Shown piece after piece: positions 25,404-34,356 of a stretch of 64,000 nucleotides of DNA; within the stretch, counting starts at the first letter, position 1, and each line of letters begins with the position of its first letter. The DNA is from Pseudomonas sp. VD-NE ins (GTDB lineage Bacteria > Pseudomonadota > Gammaproteobacteria > Pseudomonadales > Pseudomonadaceae), in contig NZ_CP134772.1 of NCBI RefSeq assembly GCF_031882575.1, forward strand, positions 6,235,001 to 6,299,000, given 5' to 3'. A model generated the notes under the pieces. That model was not told the origin of the DNA. It searched no databases and saw only the letters and a program-made list of their open reading frames with translations. The position numbers and the translations under genes are program-made.

Positions 25404-26479
25404 CAGGCAAACACCTGCAGGCTGCGCGGCGGCAAGGCGACCATGATCTGCTGGGCGCCGAGACGCGGCATGGCTTCCGGGGCGAGTTCGGCAAGCAGTG
25501 CGTGGCCCGGCAATTGATCGAGTTCGAAGCTCATGCGGCAGCGGTTGCCGAGGAAGGTGATCTCGCGGACTTTGGCCGGGAACAGGTTTTCTTCGTGCAC
25601 TGGTGGATTAACGTTGATCGCTTCCGGGCGGCAGAACAGTCGGCCCGAGGCACTGTGCACACTGCCGTCGGCCAGGCGCAGGTTCATCCCGCCGACCTGC
25701 GCGTGAGTGTCGCTGCTGCGCTGGAACGGCAACCAGTTGCCCTGGCCGACAAACTCGGCCACGAACGGCGTGGCCGGGCGGTTGTAGATTTCTTGCGGGG
25801 TGGCGTACTGCTCGACGCGGCCGTTATTCATCACCGCGATACGGTCGGCCATCAGCATGGCTTCGTCCTGATTGTGCGTGACCATCAGGGTGGTGATGCC
25901 GAGGTTGCGTTGCAGCTGGCGCAGCTCGGTGCACAGATGCTCGCGGACGCGAGCATCGAGGGCGGACATCGGTTCGTCGAGCAACAGCAGCGACGGTGCC
26001 GGCGCCAAGGCCCGAGCTAGAGCAACGCGCTGCTGCTGGCCGCCGGACAATTGGCCGGGGTACTTTTTCTCGCTGCCAGTGAGGCCGACCAGTTCGAGCA
26101 TCTGGCCGACGCGCCGGCGTACTTCGTCGCGACCGCTGCCGGCGAGTCCGTAGGCAATGTTCGCTTCGACGGTCAGATTGGGGAACAGCGCGTAGGACTG
26201 GAACAGAATCCCGTAGTCGCGGGCTTGCGGAGCGAGGTGCGAGACATCGCGCTCGCCGAGGTACAGCTCGCCGCGGTCCTGTTTCTCCAGACCGGCGATG
26301 CAGCGCAGCAACGTGGTCTTGCCGCAGCCCGACGGGCCGAGCAGGCACACCAGTTCACCGGCGGCGACGTCGAGGGAGACGTTATCCAGCGCAGTGAACG
26401 CGCCGAAGCGTTTCTGCACGCCGCGCACTTTCATCGGCGCGCCGGGGTTGGTCAGGGCAGTTGCGATGGCAGGATTCAT
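25403..26479 (-). CDS. 2-aminoethylphosphonate ABC transporter, ATP-binding protein
   Basis: A 358-residue ATPase. Walker A is GPSGCGKTT, the signature is LSGGQQQRVALARAL, Walker B is LLLLDEPMSALD, and the switch His is in VTHNQDEA. A C-terminal TOBE-like region (residues 240-358, FCRPEAINVNPP...) follows. It is the first gene of the transporter operon and is coupled to the permease. The likely promoter lies in the short space between 26480 and the palindrome at 26592, but no clear boxes are seen. The LysR gene is further upstream on the same strand. Confidence 0.9.
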   Translation of the reverse strand: MNPAIATALTNPGAPMKVRGVQKRFGAFTALDNVSLDVAAGELVCLLGPSGCGKTTLLRCIAGLEKQDRGELYLGERDVSHLAPQARDYGILFQSYALFPNLTVEANIAYGLAGSGRDEVRRRVGQMLELVGLTGSEKKYPGQLSGGQQQRVALARALAPAPSLLLLDEPMSALDARVREHLCTELRQLQRNLGITTLMVTHNQDEAMLMADRIAVMNNGRVEQYATPQEIYNRPATPFVAEFVGQGNWLPFQRSSDTHAQVGGMNLRLADGSVHSASGRLFCRPEAINVNPPVHEENLFPAKVREITFLGNRCRMSFELDQLPGHALLAELAPEAMPRLGAQQIMVALPPRSLQVFA

Positions 26480-26591
26480 GGACAGACCTCATCAAGCAGA
26501 TGGGGCCAATCCTAGAGTTGTAATGCGTCCGTCATGTGGCAACGAGGCAAAAACGGCCGATAGTGGTATTCGGGGATTTTGGTTCACTACC

Positions 26592-26699
26592 GATCGTTCC
26601 CACGCTCTGCGTGGGAATGCCTCATCGGACGCTCCGCGTTCGGCTCTTGGGACGCAGAGCGTCCCGGGCTGCATTCCCACGCGGAGCGTGGGAACGATC
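26592..26699. repeat. large palindrome, CGTTCCCACGC family
   Basis: GATCGTTCCCACGCTCTGCG ... CGCGGAGCGTGGGAACGATC outer arms surround inner GGACGCTCCGCG and CGCAGAGCGTCC arms. It is the second copy of the composite at 13109. It lies just after the LysR gene stop and before the transporter operon. Confidence 0.92.
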
Positions 26700-26700
26700 A

Positions 26701-27570
26701 TTACGCAGGGGACATTTCCTGGGCCAAGCCGAGGAACGCCGCCGGCAACCGCGCGCCCTTCCTCTCCTTGAGGCAATACAGATATTCGGGAATCTGCGGA
26801 GCATTCTCGATCGTCAGCACGCGTAACTGCGGATCATGCGGCACTTCCTGCCGCGCAATGATGCTGATGCCGATATTGCGCAGCACCGCCTCACGGATCG
26901 ACTCGCGGCTGCCAATCTCCAGCAACGGGCCGTAACTCACCCCGGCAGTCGCCAACAACTCTTCGGTCAGCCGCCGTGTAGTCGAACCCGACTCGCGCAT
27001 CAACAGCGTATGCCCGGCCAATGCGCTCAACGCGACATGCTCCTGCGCCGCCAGCGGATGATTGCGATGCACCGCCAGCACCAGCGGATCAGTACCGAGC
27101 ACCCGACGAATCAACCGCGCGTCATCGAGCAATTGCGACGACGCGGCGATATCCACCCGATAGTCCTCCAGCGCTTCCAGCACCTGCTGCGAATTACCGA
27201 TTTCCACCGACACTTCCACCTGCGGCAGACGCTCGCGAAAGGTTTTTACCAGATCGAGAATGTAATACGGCGCCGTCGCGGCAATGCGCAAAGTGCCCTG
27301 CACCTGACCGCTGTTGCGCAGGAAAAACTCGATGTCAGCCTCTTGCTGCAACAGCGTCTTGACCATCGGCAGCAGCCGCGCGCCTTCGTCACTGACGCTG
27401 AGGCGTCGACCGCCGCGATAAAACAGCTCCACCGAATACTGACTTTCCAGATTGCGGATCTGCGTGGTCACGGTCGGTTGGCTGAGGCCGAGTTTTTTCG
27501 CCGCCAGCGTGATGCTGCCCAAGCGGGCGACCATGTAAAACGCTTTCAGCTCGGCACTCAGCACAACCAT
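26701..27570 (-). CDS. LysR family regulator of phosphonate utilisation
   Basis: A 289-residue LysR-type regulator. The winged helix-turn-helix is at the N-terminus (ELKAFYMVARLGSITLAAKKLGLSQPTVTTQIRNLE, residues 6-41), with the substrate-binding domain from about residue 90. It lies directly upstream of the 2-aminoethylphosphonate transporter operon and on the same strand, where the TIGR03339-type regulator is known to sit. It probably responds to a phosphonate or its breakdown product. Its stop is one base from the palindrome at 26592-26699. The cadA gene ends only 10 bp upstream of its start, so its promoter must lie inside cadA or it may be read through from it. Confidence 0.85.
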   Translation of the reverse strand: MVVLSAELKAFYMVARLGSITLAAKKLGLSQPTVTTQIRNLESQYSVELFYRGGRRLSVSDEGARLLPMVKTLLQQEADIEFFLRNSGQVQGTLRIAATAPYYILDLVKTFRERLPQVEVSVEIGNSQQVLEALEDYRVDIAASSQLLDDARLIRRVLGTDPLVLAVHRNHPLAAQEHVALSALAGHTLLMRESGSTTRRLTEELLATAGVSYGPLLEIGSRESIREAVLRNIGISIIARQEVPHDPQLRVLTIENAPQIPEYLYCLKERKGARLPAAFLGLAQEMSPA

Positions 27571-27580
27571 CCCTCATCGT

Positions 27581-29890
27581 CTATTTGCGCAGTAGACGCA
27601 AACCATTGAACACCACCAACAGGCTCACGCCCATGTCGGCAAACACCGCCATCCACATGGTGGCGAGCCCGGCGAAGGTTACCGCAAGAAAGATAGCCTT
27701 GATCACCAGGGCCAACGCGATGTTCTGTTTCAGGATGCTGGCGGTATTGCGCGACAGGCTGATGAACGCCGGGATCTTGCGCAGATCGTCGTCCATCAAG
27801 GCGACATCGGCGGTTTCAATCGCGGTGTCAGTGCCAGCGGCGGCCATGGCGAAACCGATCTCGGCGCGGGCCAGTGCCGGCGCATCGTTGATGCCGTCGC
27901 CGACCATACCGACTCGCCGGCCCTGTGCATAAAGGTCTTCGATGGCTTGCAGCTTGTCCGTCGGCAGCAAGTCGCCACGGGCCTCGTCGATGCCGACCTG
28001 CGCGGCAATCGCTTGCGCAGTGTGGACGTTGTCGCCAGTCAGCATCAGGGTTTTCACCCCGAGTTCATGCAACTGGCGGATCGCTTCGCGGCTGGTTTCC
28101 TTGACGGTATCGGCCACAGCAAACAGTGCCAGCGGGCCGGAGCCGTCGAGCAGCAGCACCACGGATTTACCCTGCTTTTCCAGCGCGAAGAGTTTTTCTT
28201 CCAGCGCGGGCGAGCACAGGCCCAACTCTTCGACCAGACGATGGTTGCCCAAGTGATAAGTCTGGCCGTTTATTTCGCCTTTGACGCCCCGCCCACCCAG
28301 CGCTTCGAAGTTATCCACAATCAGCGCGGCGAAGTTTTTATCCACAGCTGCGTTGGCGATGGCCAGCGACACCGGGTGATCGGAACGACCGGCCAACGCA
28401 GCGGCGATGGCCGGCGCCGTGGCATCGGCGGTTGAGTCGAGGGACAGATAATCGGTCTGCACCGGTTTACCATGGGTGATCGTCCCGGTTTTATCCAGTG
28501 CCAGATAATCCAGTTTGAAACCGCCCTCCAGATACACGCCGCCCTTGACCAGAATGCCTTTGCGCGCCGCTGCCGCGAGGCCGCTGACGATGGTCACCGG
28601 CGTCGAAATCACCAATGCACATGGGCACGCGACCACCAGCAGTACCAATGCGCGGTAGATCCAGTCGAACCACACGGCGTCCATGAACAGCGGCGGAATG
28701 ATCGCCACGGCCAAGGCAAACAGAAACACCACTGGCGTGTAGATTTTCGAGAATTGATCAACGAAGCGCTGGGTCGGGGCGCGTGCGCCTTGGGCTTGTT
28801 CGACGGCGTGGATGATCCGCGCCAGGGTCGAGTTGTTCGCTGCTGCAGTGACTGCGTATTCCAGCGAACCGGCCTGGTTGATGGTGCCGGCGAAGACTTT
28901 GTCGCCGACGGTTTTTTCTACCGGCAGGCTTTCCCCGGTGATCGGCGCCTGGTCGATGGTCGAACTGCCGCTGAGCACTTCGCCGTCCAGCGCAATGCGC
29001 TCGCCGGGCTTCACTCGCACGCGGGCGCCGAGTTCGACGCTTTTCACGTCCTGCTCAATCCAGCTGCCGTCAGCCTGCAACACCGTGGCTTGCTCCGGCG
29101 TCATCTGCATCAAACCGCTGATCGCGTTGCGTGCACGGTCGAGCGAGCGCGCTTCGATCAGCTCGGCGACGGTGAACAGGAACATCACCATCGCTGCTTC
29201 CGGCCACTGGCCGATGAGGATGGCGCCGGTGACGGCGATGCTCATCAGCGCGTTGATGTTGAGGTTGCGGTTCTTCAGGGCGATCCAGCCCTTTTTGTAA
29301 GTGGTGAGACCACCGCTGAGGATCGAGATCAGCGCGATGATCGCCACCACCCAGGTGGGTGCAGCGTTGGTGAAGTGAATGACTTCGGCAGCGAGGGCGC
29401 CGACACCGGACAGCGCCAGCGGCCACCAGTGTTTTTTCACTGGCGCCGGGGCTGGCGCTTCGACGCCCGCCTCCAGTGGCTCGGCGTGCATGCCGAGGGA
29501 TTTGATCGCTTCGGTGATCGGCTCGGTACCCGGCAAATTGTGGGTCACGCCGAGCACGCGATTGATCAGATTGAATTCCAGTTGTTGCACGCCGGCGAGT
29601 TTGCCGAGCTTGTTCTGGATCAGCGTCTGCTCGGTCGGGCAGTCCATCGCCTCGATACGGAAACTGCTCAGCCGCGCGTCGGCGCTGGTTTTCTCGCTCA
29701 GTTGCACCAACGCAGGCGCGGCGGCGTTCGACGAGCAGCAAGAATCTTCGTGCGCATGAACCGGTGCCGGTGCTGCGACTTTCGACCCGCAGCAGGAATC
29801 GCCGCCCTGTGAATGCTTATGCACAGGCTGCAATTTATGACTGTGGTCGTGTCCGTCGCCGGGTTTGTGGGTGTGCTGGGAATCGCTCAT
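27581..29890 (-). CDS. cadA: Cd/Zn/Pb-exporting P1B-type ATPase
   Basis: A 769-residue heavy-metal pump. The N-terminus is His- and Cys-rich: HTHKPGDGHDHSHK, SCCGSK and SCCSSN, followed by an HMA domain with MDCPTEQ near residue 90. The core has the CPC motif (ACPCALVISTPVT), the phosphorylation site DKTGTITHGKP, HP locus DHPVSLA, and hinge MVGDGINDAPALARA. The CPC motif and soft-metal N-terminus support divalent Cd/Zn/Pb export over copper. It is divergent from cadR, with a MerR-type operator between. It is long relative to the E. coli ZntA because of the extra metal-binding tail. Confidence 0.93.
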   Translation of the reverse strand: MSDSQHTHKPGDGHDHSHKLQPVHKHSQGGDSCCGSKVAAPAPVHAHEDSCCSSNAAAPALVQLSEKTSADARLSSFRIEAMDCPTEQTLIQNKLGKLAGVQQLEFNLINRVLGVTHNLPGTEPITEAIKSLGMHAEPLEAGVEAPAPAPVKKHWWPLALSGVGALAAEVIHFTNAAPTWVVAIIALISILSGGLTTYKKGWIALKNRNLNINALMSIAVTGAILIGQWPEAAMVMFLFTVAELIEARSLDRARNAISGLMQMTPEQATVLQADGSWIEQDVKSVELGARVRVKPGERIALDGEVLSGSSTIDQAPITGESLPVEKTVGDKVFAGTINQAGSLEYAVTAAANNSTLARIIHAVEQAQGARAPTQRFVDQFSKIYTPVVFLFALAVAIIPPLFMDAVWFDWIYRALVLLVVACPCALVISTPVTIVSGLAAAARKGILVKGGVYLEGGFKLDYLALDKTGTITHGKPVQTDYLSLDSTADATAPAIAAALAGRSDHPVSLAIANAAVDKNFAALIVDNFEALGGRGVKGEINGQTYHLGNHRLVEELGLCSPALEEKLFALEKQGKSVVLLLDGSGPLALFAVADTVKETSREAIRQLHELGVKTLMLTGDNVHTAQAIAAQVGIDEARGDLLPTDKLQAIEDLYAQGRRVGMVGDGINDAPALARAEIGFAMAAAGTDTAIETADVALMDDDLRKIPAFISLSRNTASILKQNIALALVIKAIFLAVTFAGLATMWMAVFADMGVSLLVVFNGLRLLRK

Positions 29891-29920
29891 TGGTCGCGTC
29901 CATGAAGGTGCCTGTTGCCA

Positions 29921-29951
29921 AGTAAAGACCCTGTAGCCACTATAGGGTCAA
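29921..29951 (-). promoter_or_regulatory. cadA promoter with CadR operator
   Basis: Read on the minus strand, TTGACC (29951-29946) and TTTACT (29926-29921) are separated by 19 bases, the stretched spacing of MerR-controlled promoters. Between them lies an imperfect 21-bp dyad (29928-29948) with half-sites ACCCT and AGGGT at its ends and TAG/CTA inside. Metal-bound CadR would untwist this spacer to activate cadA. Confidence 0.82.
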
Positions 29952-29974
29952 GCACCCTTTTGGAGATTGTCGTC

Positions 29975-30424
29975 ATGAAGATCGGAGAACTGGCCAAACT
30001 CACCGACTGCGCCGTGGAAACCATCCGCTATTACGAGCGCGAAAACCTCCTGCCGGAACCGGCCCGCAGCGACGGCAACTACCGCGTCTACACCCAGGCG
30101 CACGCCGAACGCCTGACTTTCATCCGCAACTGCCGCACCCTCGACATGACCCTCGAAGAGATTCGCAGCCTGCTGACTTTGCGCGACAGCCCGCAGGATC
30201 AATGCGAAAGCGTGAATGCGTTGATCGACGAACATATCCAGCATGTGAAGGCGCGGATTGATGGCTTGTTGGCGTTGCAGACACAACTGCTCGACCTGCG
30301 CCAACGTTGTGGCGAAGGGCCGATGGCCGATCAATGCGGGATTTTGCAGCGGCTGGAAGTGAGTGGCGGGGTTGTCGCAACCGAGGTCGAACACTCCCAC
30401 GTGGGCCGCAGCCACGGCCACTGA
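29975..30424 (+). CDS. cadR: MerR family Cd(II)/Pb(II)-responsive regulator
   Basis: A 149-residue activator. The N-terminal helix-turn-helix is MKIGELAKLTDCAVETIRYYERENLLPEPAR, followed by the MerR dimer helix. Metal ligands of the CadR type are visible: Cys77 in DQCESVNAL, then the loop CGEGPMADQCG, and a His-rich tail ending HSHVGRSHGH. The length is close to P. putida CadR. The ATG at 29975 follows TGGAGATTG; an upstream extension to 29915 overlaps the operator and is rejected. It probably autoregulates from the shared divergent region. Confidence 0.93.
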   Translation: MKIGELAKLTDCAVETIRYYERENLLPEPARSDGNYRVYTQAHAERLTFIRNCRTLDMTLEEIRSLLTLRDSPQDQCESVNALIDEHIQHVKARIDGLLALQTQLLDLRQRCGEGPMADQCGILQRLEVSGGVVATEVEHSHVGRSHGH

Positions 30425-30432
30425 CGTTGGCG

Positions 30433-30534
30433 CTCGTTCCCATGCTCCGCGTGGGAATGCCGCCATGGACGCTCCGCGTCCAAAGTGACGCGGAGCGTCA
30501 CGGGATTCATTCCCACGCAGAGCGTGGGAATGAT
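30433..30534. repeat. large palindrome, CGTTCCCACGC family
   Basis: The third copy of the composite, with outer arms CTCGTTCCCATGCTCCGCG and CGCAGAGCGTGGGAATGATC, slightly diverged, and inner GACGCTCCGCGTC / GACGCGGAGCGTC arms. It lies between convergent cadR and thyA. Confidence 0.88.
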
Positions 30535-30542
30535 CCTGCTGA

Positions 30543-31514
30543 CTAGACCGCCATTGGCGCGGTCATTGGCGCGTGGTGCTCGTAGCCTTCCAGCGAAAAA
30601 TCACTCGGCTCGACCAGCTCCAGCCATTCCGGCTGATACACGCCAGTCTTGGCAAACTCCGGCACACGATCCGAGATCTTCAGCTTCGGCATGGCGAACG
30701 GCTCGCGCTTGAGCTGTTCGTTGAGCATGTCCAGGTGGTTCTCGTAGACGTGCGCATCACCGATGAAATAGGTGAACCAACGCGGCGTGTAGCCGGTCAG
30801 GCGACCGATCAGGCTCAGCAGCGCGGCGCCTTCGGTGAGGTTGAACGGTGTGCCCAGACCCAGATCGTTAGAACGGATGTAGAGGGTCAGGGAAATTTCC
30901 TTGGTCTCGACATTCGGGTGGAACTGGTACAGCAGATGGCACGGCGGCAGGGCCATTTCATCCAGCTGCGCGACGTTCCAGCCGTGGAACAGGATGCGGC
31001 GGCTGCCCGGATCGTTGATGATCGTGTCGACGCACTGGCGCACCTGATCGATGGCTTTGTACAGCACCACGTAGGCTTGGCCGTCTTCTTCGCCCTGAGC
31101 GATCTGCTTGTAGCCGTTGGCCAGGGTTTGTTCGATGGCGGCGGTGTTGCTCAGCGGGATCTGCTTGTACGCCGGCCATTTGCGCCATTGCACGCCGTAG
31201 ATTTCGCCGAGGTCGTCGTCGCCCTGACGGAACGGATTGGCCAGCCACTGCGCGTTTTCGTTGGCGTTCTGGTCCCAGACCTTGCAGCCCAGGGCACGGA
31301 ATTCACCGGCGTTGTTGACGCCACGGAGAAATCCGCACATCTCGCCGATGGCCGATTTGAAGGCCATCTTGCGCGTGGTGATCGCTGGAAAACCTTCCTG
31401 CAGATCGAAGCGCAGCATCGCTCCCGGGAAGCTGATGGTGTTGATGCCGGTGCGGTTGGCCTGTTTGGTGCCGTTCTGAATGACGTGCGAGACCAGTTCG
31501 AGATATTGCTTCAT
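30543..31514 (-). CDS. thyA: thymidylate synthase
   Basis: A 323-residue enzyme that methylates dUMP to dTMP with methylenetetrahydrofolate. [18 protein letters not shown] is the phosphate-binding N-terminus. The nucleophile Cys lies in [11 protein letters not shown]. The chain is longer than the 264-residue E. coli enzyme because of an insertion around [26 protein letters not shown] and following residues, common in pseudomonads. The chain ends MTAPMAV. lgt lies 50 bp upstream on the same strand, the usual lgt-thyA operon. Confidence 0.95.
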   Translation of the reverse strand: MKQYLELVSHVIQNGTKQANRTGINTISFPGAMLRFDLQEGFPAITTRKMAFKSAIGEMCGFLRGVNNAGEFRALGCKVWDQNANENAQWLANPFRQGDDDLGEIYGVQWRKWPAYKQIPLSNTAAIEQTLANGYKQIAQGEEDGQAYVVLYKAIDQVRQCVDTIINDPGSRRILFHGWNVAQLDEMALPPCHLLYQFHPNVETKEISLTLYIRSNDLGLGTPFNLTEGAALLSLIGRLTGYTPRWFTYFIGDAHVYENHLDMLNEQLKREPFAMPKLKISDRVPEFAKTGVYQPEWLELVEPSDFSLEGYEHHAPMTAPMAV

Positions 31515-31564
31515 GAGTTACCTGTGTCCTTTGAGCCCCGGCGTCGCGCGCCGGGGTTCGTAGT

Positions 31565-32380
31565 TTAAGCCGTCGGCGCGAGCGGTGCTGCCGGTGCGCG
31601 ACGATAGGCCAGCCAGATCAGGAACAGCCCGCCGACGATCATCGGCACGCAGAGCACCTGGCCCATAGTCAGCCAGTTCCAGGCCAAGTAACCGAGTTGC
31701 GCATCCGGCACGCGGACGAATTCGACAATGAAACGGAAGATGCCGTAGAACAGCGCGAACATCCCGGAAACGGCCATGGTCGGACGCGGTTTGCGCGAGA
31801 AAATCCACAGGATCAGAAACAGCGCCACGCCTTCCAGCGCGAACTGATACAGCTGCGACGGGTGACGCGGCAGCTGCGCCGGATCGCTGAATGGCGGGAA
31901 GACCATGGCCCACGGCACGTCGGTGGCCTTGCCCCACAACTCGGCGTTGATGAAGTTGCCGATGCGCCCGGCGCCCAGACCGATCGGCACCATCGGCGCG
32001 ACGAAGTCCATCAGCTGGAAGAACGACTTGCCGTTGCGCTTGCCGAACCACAACGCGGCCAGCATTACGCCGATGAAACCGCCGTGGAACGACATGCCGC
32101 CCTTCCACACTTCGAAAATCAGCGTCGGGTTGGCCAGGTAGGCACTCAGATCGTAGAACAGCACATAGCCCAGGCGCCCGCCGACGATCACGCCCATCGA
32201 CATCCAGAAGACCATGTCGGAGAGTTTCTCCTTGGTCCAGGTCGGGTCGAAACGGTTGAGCCGGCGCGACGCCAGCAGCCACGCACCGCCGATGCCGATC
32301 AGGTACATCAGACCGTACCAGTGGATTTTCAGCGGACCGATGGCCAGGGCCACCGGGTCGATCTGCGGGTAAGGCAGCAT
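31565..32380 (-). CDS. lgt: prolipoprotein diacylglyceryl transferase
   Basis: A 271-residue inner-membrane enzyme that adds diacylglycerol to the lipobox Cys of prolipoproteins. It has seven expected helices. The family signature is seen in [21 protein letters not shown], and [10 protein letters not shown] near the N-terminus is conserved. [10 protein letters not shown] contains the essential His. It begins [23 protein letters not shown]. It precedes thyA in the same operon. Essential in Gram-negative bacteria. Confidence 0.96.
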   Translation of the reverse strand: MLPYPQIDPVALAIGPLKIHWYGLMYLIGIGGAWLLASRRLNRFDPTWTKEKLSDMVFWMSMGVIVGGRLGYVLFYDLSAYLANPTLIFEVWKGGMSFHGGFIGVMLAALWFGKRNGKSFFQLMDFVAPMVPIGLGAGRIGNFINAELWGKATDVPWAMVFPPFSDPAQLPRHPSQLYQFALEGVALFLILWIFSRKPRPTMAVSGMFALFYGIFRFIVEFVRVPDAQLGYLAWNWLTMGQVLCVPMIVGGLFLIWLAYRRAPAAPLAPTA

Positions 32381-32459
32381 TGCGACTCCTCGTTAGAGTT
32401 GAAACCAAAATTCCCGGGCGACGCTGCCACCACAGGATTAAGCCAGGATTGCGACGTGG

Positions 32460-33242
32460 TTAAAGCAAGAAGCTCAGACCCACGCTGAACAGCAAAGCGG
32501 CGAACAGCCGTTTCAGCAAGCGCGGCGACAACCGATGCGCCAAACGCGCGCCGATGCGGGCGAAGACCATGCTGGTCAGGGCGATGCCCAACAACGCCGG
32601 CAAATAAACAAAACCGAGACTATGCGGTGGCAACAACGGATCGTGCCACCCCAGAATCATGAAACTTAATGCACTGACCAGGGCGATCGGCAGACCGCAG
32701 GCCGACGAGGTCGCCACGGCTTGCTGCATCGGCACGCTGCGCCAGGTCAGGAACGGCACGGTCAACGAGCCGCCACCGACGCCAAAAATCGCCGAGGCCC
32801 AACCGATTATGCTGCCGGCCACGGTCAGACCGAGTTTGCCCGGCACCGTTCGGTTGGCCTTGGGTTTGATGTCCAGCGCCAGTTGCACCGAGATGATCAA
32901 AGCGAACACGCCGATAATCTTTTGCAGGTGCGGCCCGGAGATCGCTTCAGCGGTCAGCGCACCGAAACCTGCACCGAGCAGAATGCCGACGGCCATCCAC
33001 ATGAAAATCGGCCAGCGCACCGCGCCGCGTCGATGATGCTCTCGCACAGCGTTGACCGAGGTGAAGATGATCGTCGCCAGCGACGTCCCGACCGCCAGAT
33101 GGGTGAGGATCGATTGATCAAAGCCCTGCAAGGTGAAACTGAACACCAGCACCGGCACGATGATGATCCCGCCGCCGACGCCAAACAGCCCGGCCAGCAC
33201 GCCCGCACAGGCGCCCAGCGCCAGATAGAGCAGAAATTCCAT
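32460..33242 (-). CDS. TauE/SafE family membrane permease
   Basis: A 260-residue protein with about eight hydrophobic helices. The two family repeats are visible as GLFGVGGGIIIVPVL (about residues 18-32) and AIFGVGGGSLTVPFL (about residues 150-164). Members move sulfite, sulfoacetate, taurine-related or other organic anions; the substrate is unknown. ATG 33242 is preceded by GGAGACGG. A longer frame upstream reaching 33746 is antisense to the NRDE gene and is rejected. The gene lies upstream of lgt-thyA, but 79 bp apart. Confidence 0.87.
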   Translation of the reverse strand: MEFLLYLALGACAGVLAGLFGVGGGIIIVPVLVFSFTLQGFDQSILTHLAVGTSLATIIFTSVNAVREHHRRGAVRWPIFMWMAVGILLGAGFGALTAEAISGPHLQKIIGVFALIISVQLALDIKPKANRTVPGKLGLTVAGSIIGWASAIFGVGGGSLTVPFLTWRSVPMQQAVATSSACGLPIALVSALSFMILGWHDPLLPPHSLGFVYLPALLGIALTSMVFARIGARLAHRLSPRLLKRLFAALLFSVGLSFLL

Positions 33243-33374
33243 GACCGTCTCCCCAGACCGCATCCGCAAAACCGGAGCGGCATGGTAACGGATGCACACC
33301 CTTTGGCTCCACTGGCGATGGATGCACGGACGCTGGATGCGTAGAGTGAGCAAAAAACACACAAGGACCACCTT

Positions 33375-34121
33375 ATGTGCCTGATTGTTTTCGCCTGGCG
33401 CCCGGGCAATGCCCAGCCGCTGATCGTCGCGGCCAACCGTGACGAGTTCTACGCCCGGCCAAGCCTGCCGCTGGCGCAATGGCCGGAAGCGCCACATGTG
33501 CATGCCGGGCGTGATCTTGAGGCCGGCGGCACCTGGCTGGGGATTGGTGCCAACGGGCGCTTTGCGGCGCTGACCAATATTCGCGATCCGCAGCAGCCGC
33601 CGGCGCGCAAATCGCGGGGTGAGTTGGTGGCGCGGTTTCTGACCAGTGATGCGTCGATTGATGATTATTTGAACGATGTGGTCGGGCGTTCGGCGGAATA
33701 TGCCGGGTTTAATCTGCTGCTGGGCAATAGCCATGAGCTGTGGCACTTCAATGCGCGGATGTCGGAGCCGGTGATGCTGGAATCGGGCGTCTACGGGTTG
33801 TCCAATGCGGGGCTGGATACGCCGTGGCCGAAGTTGCTCAAGGCCAAGGCTGGGTTGAGTGCGGTGCTGGAGGATCCGACACCTGCGCGGTTGCTGGGTT
33901 TGTTGAGCGATGCGCAGACTGCGCCGTCTGCCGAATTGCCGGATACCGGGGTCGGCATGGCAACGGAGACGTTGTTATCGAGTGTGTTTATTGCCAGCCA
34001 GAGTTACGGCACGCGGGCGAGTACAGCGCTGATCGTGCAGGCGGATGGGACGCGGCGGATGGTCGAGCGCAGTTTCGGGCCGTATGGCGGTCATTTGGGC
34101 GAAGTGGAGATAACAGCTTAA
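33375..34121 (+). CDS. NRDE family protein (TANGO2-like)
   Basis: A 248-residue protein starting MCLIVFAWRPGNAQPLIVAANRDEFYARP. It carries the conserved Cys2 and the Asn-Arg-Asp-Glu motif that names the family. Conserved AGGTWLGIGANGRFAALTN follows. Cys2 exposure after Met removal suggests an Ntn-hydrolase-like fold. Eukaryotic TANGO2 has been linked to heme and acyl-CoA handling; the bacterial function is not settled. It is divergent from the TauE permease. Codon use becomes less biased in the 3' half, but no frame break is seen. Confidence 0.85.
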   Translation: MCLIVFAWRPGNAQPLIVAANRDEFYARPSLPLAQWPEAPHVHAGRDLEAGGTWLGIGANGRFAALTNIRDPQQPPARKSRGELVARFLTSDASIDDYLNDVVGRSAEYAGFNLLLGNSHELWHFNARMSEPVMLESGVYGLSNAGLDTPWPKLLKAKAGLSAVLEDPTPARLLGLLSDAQTAPSAELPDTGVGMATETLLSSVFIASQSYGTRASTALIVQADGTRRMVERSFGPYGGHLGEVEITA

Positions 34122-34128
34122 GAGCAGA

Positions 34129-34346
34129 CCCTCACCCCAGCCCTCTCCCGGAGGGAGAGGGGGTCGACCGAGGTGTCTTGAGCCATACATCGACCTGAAA
34201 GACCGAGTCGATTATGGATTTAGCAAGGCACTACCAGGTCGGTGCAGGTCGACTTTGGATTCAGCAAAGCATTTTCAGGTCGGCGTACCTCTGCAGCATC
34301 CCCCAATCAGTCCCCTCTCCCCCCGGGAGAGGGCTAGGGTGAGGGG
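34129..34346. repeat. long composite intergenic repeat, CCCTCACC family
   Basis: CCCTCACCCCAGCCCTCTCC-CGGAGGGAGAGGGGG on the left is mirrored by CCCCTCTCCCCCCGGGAGAG-GGCTAGGGTGAGGGG on the right. The 130-base centre contains TCGACCTGAAAGACCGAGTC and similar internal repeats of TCGATTATGGATT. Related copies lie at 47951 and 54460. It fills the gap between convergent genes and could terminate both. Confidence 0.88.
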
Positions 34347-34356
34347 CTTTTGATCT

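Noticed and set aside
28472..29812. A 446-codon open frame opposite cadA
   Set aside because: Composition is that of an antisense shadow, and cadA motifs are complete on the other strand.
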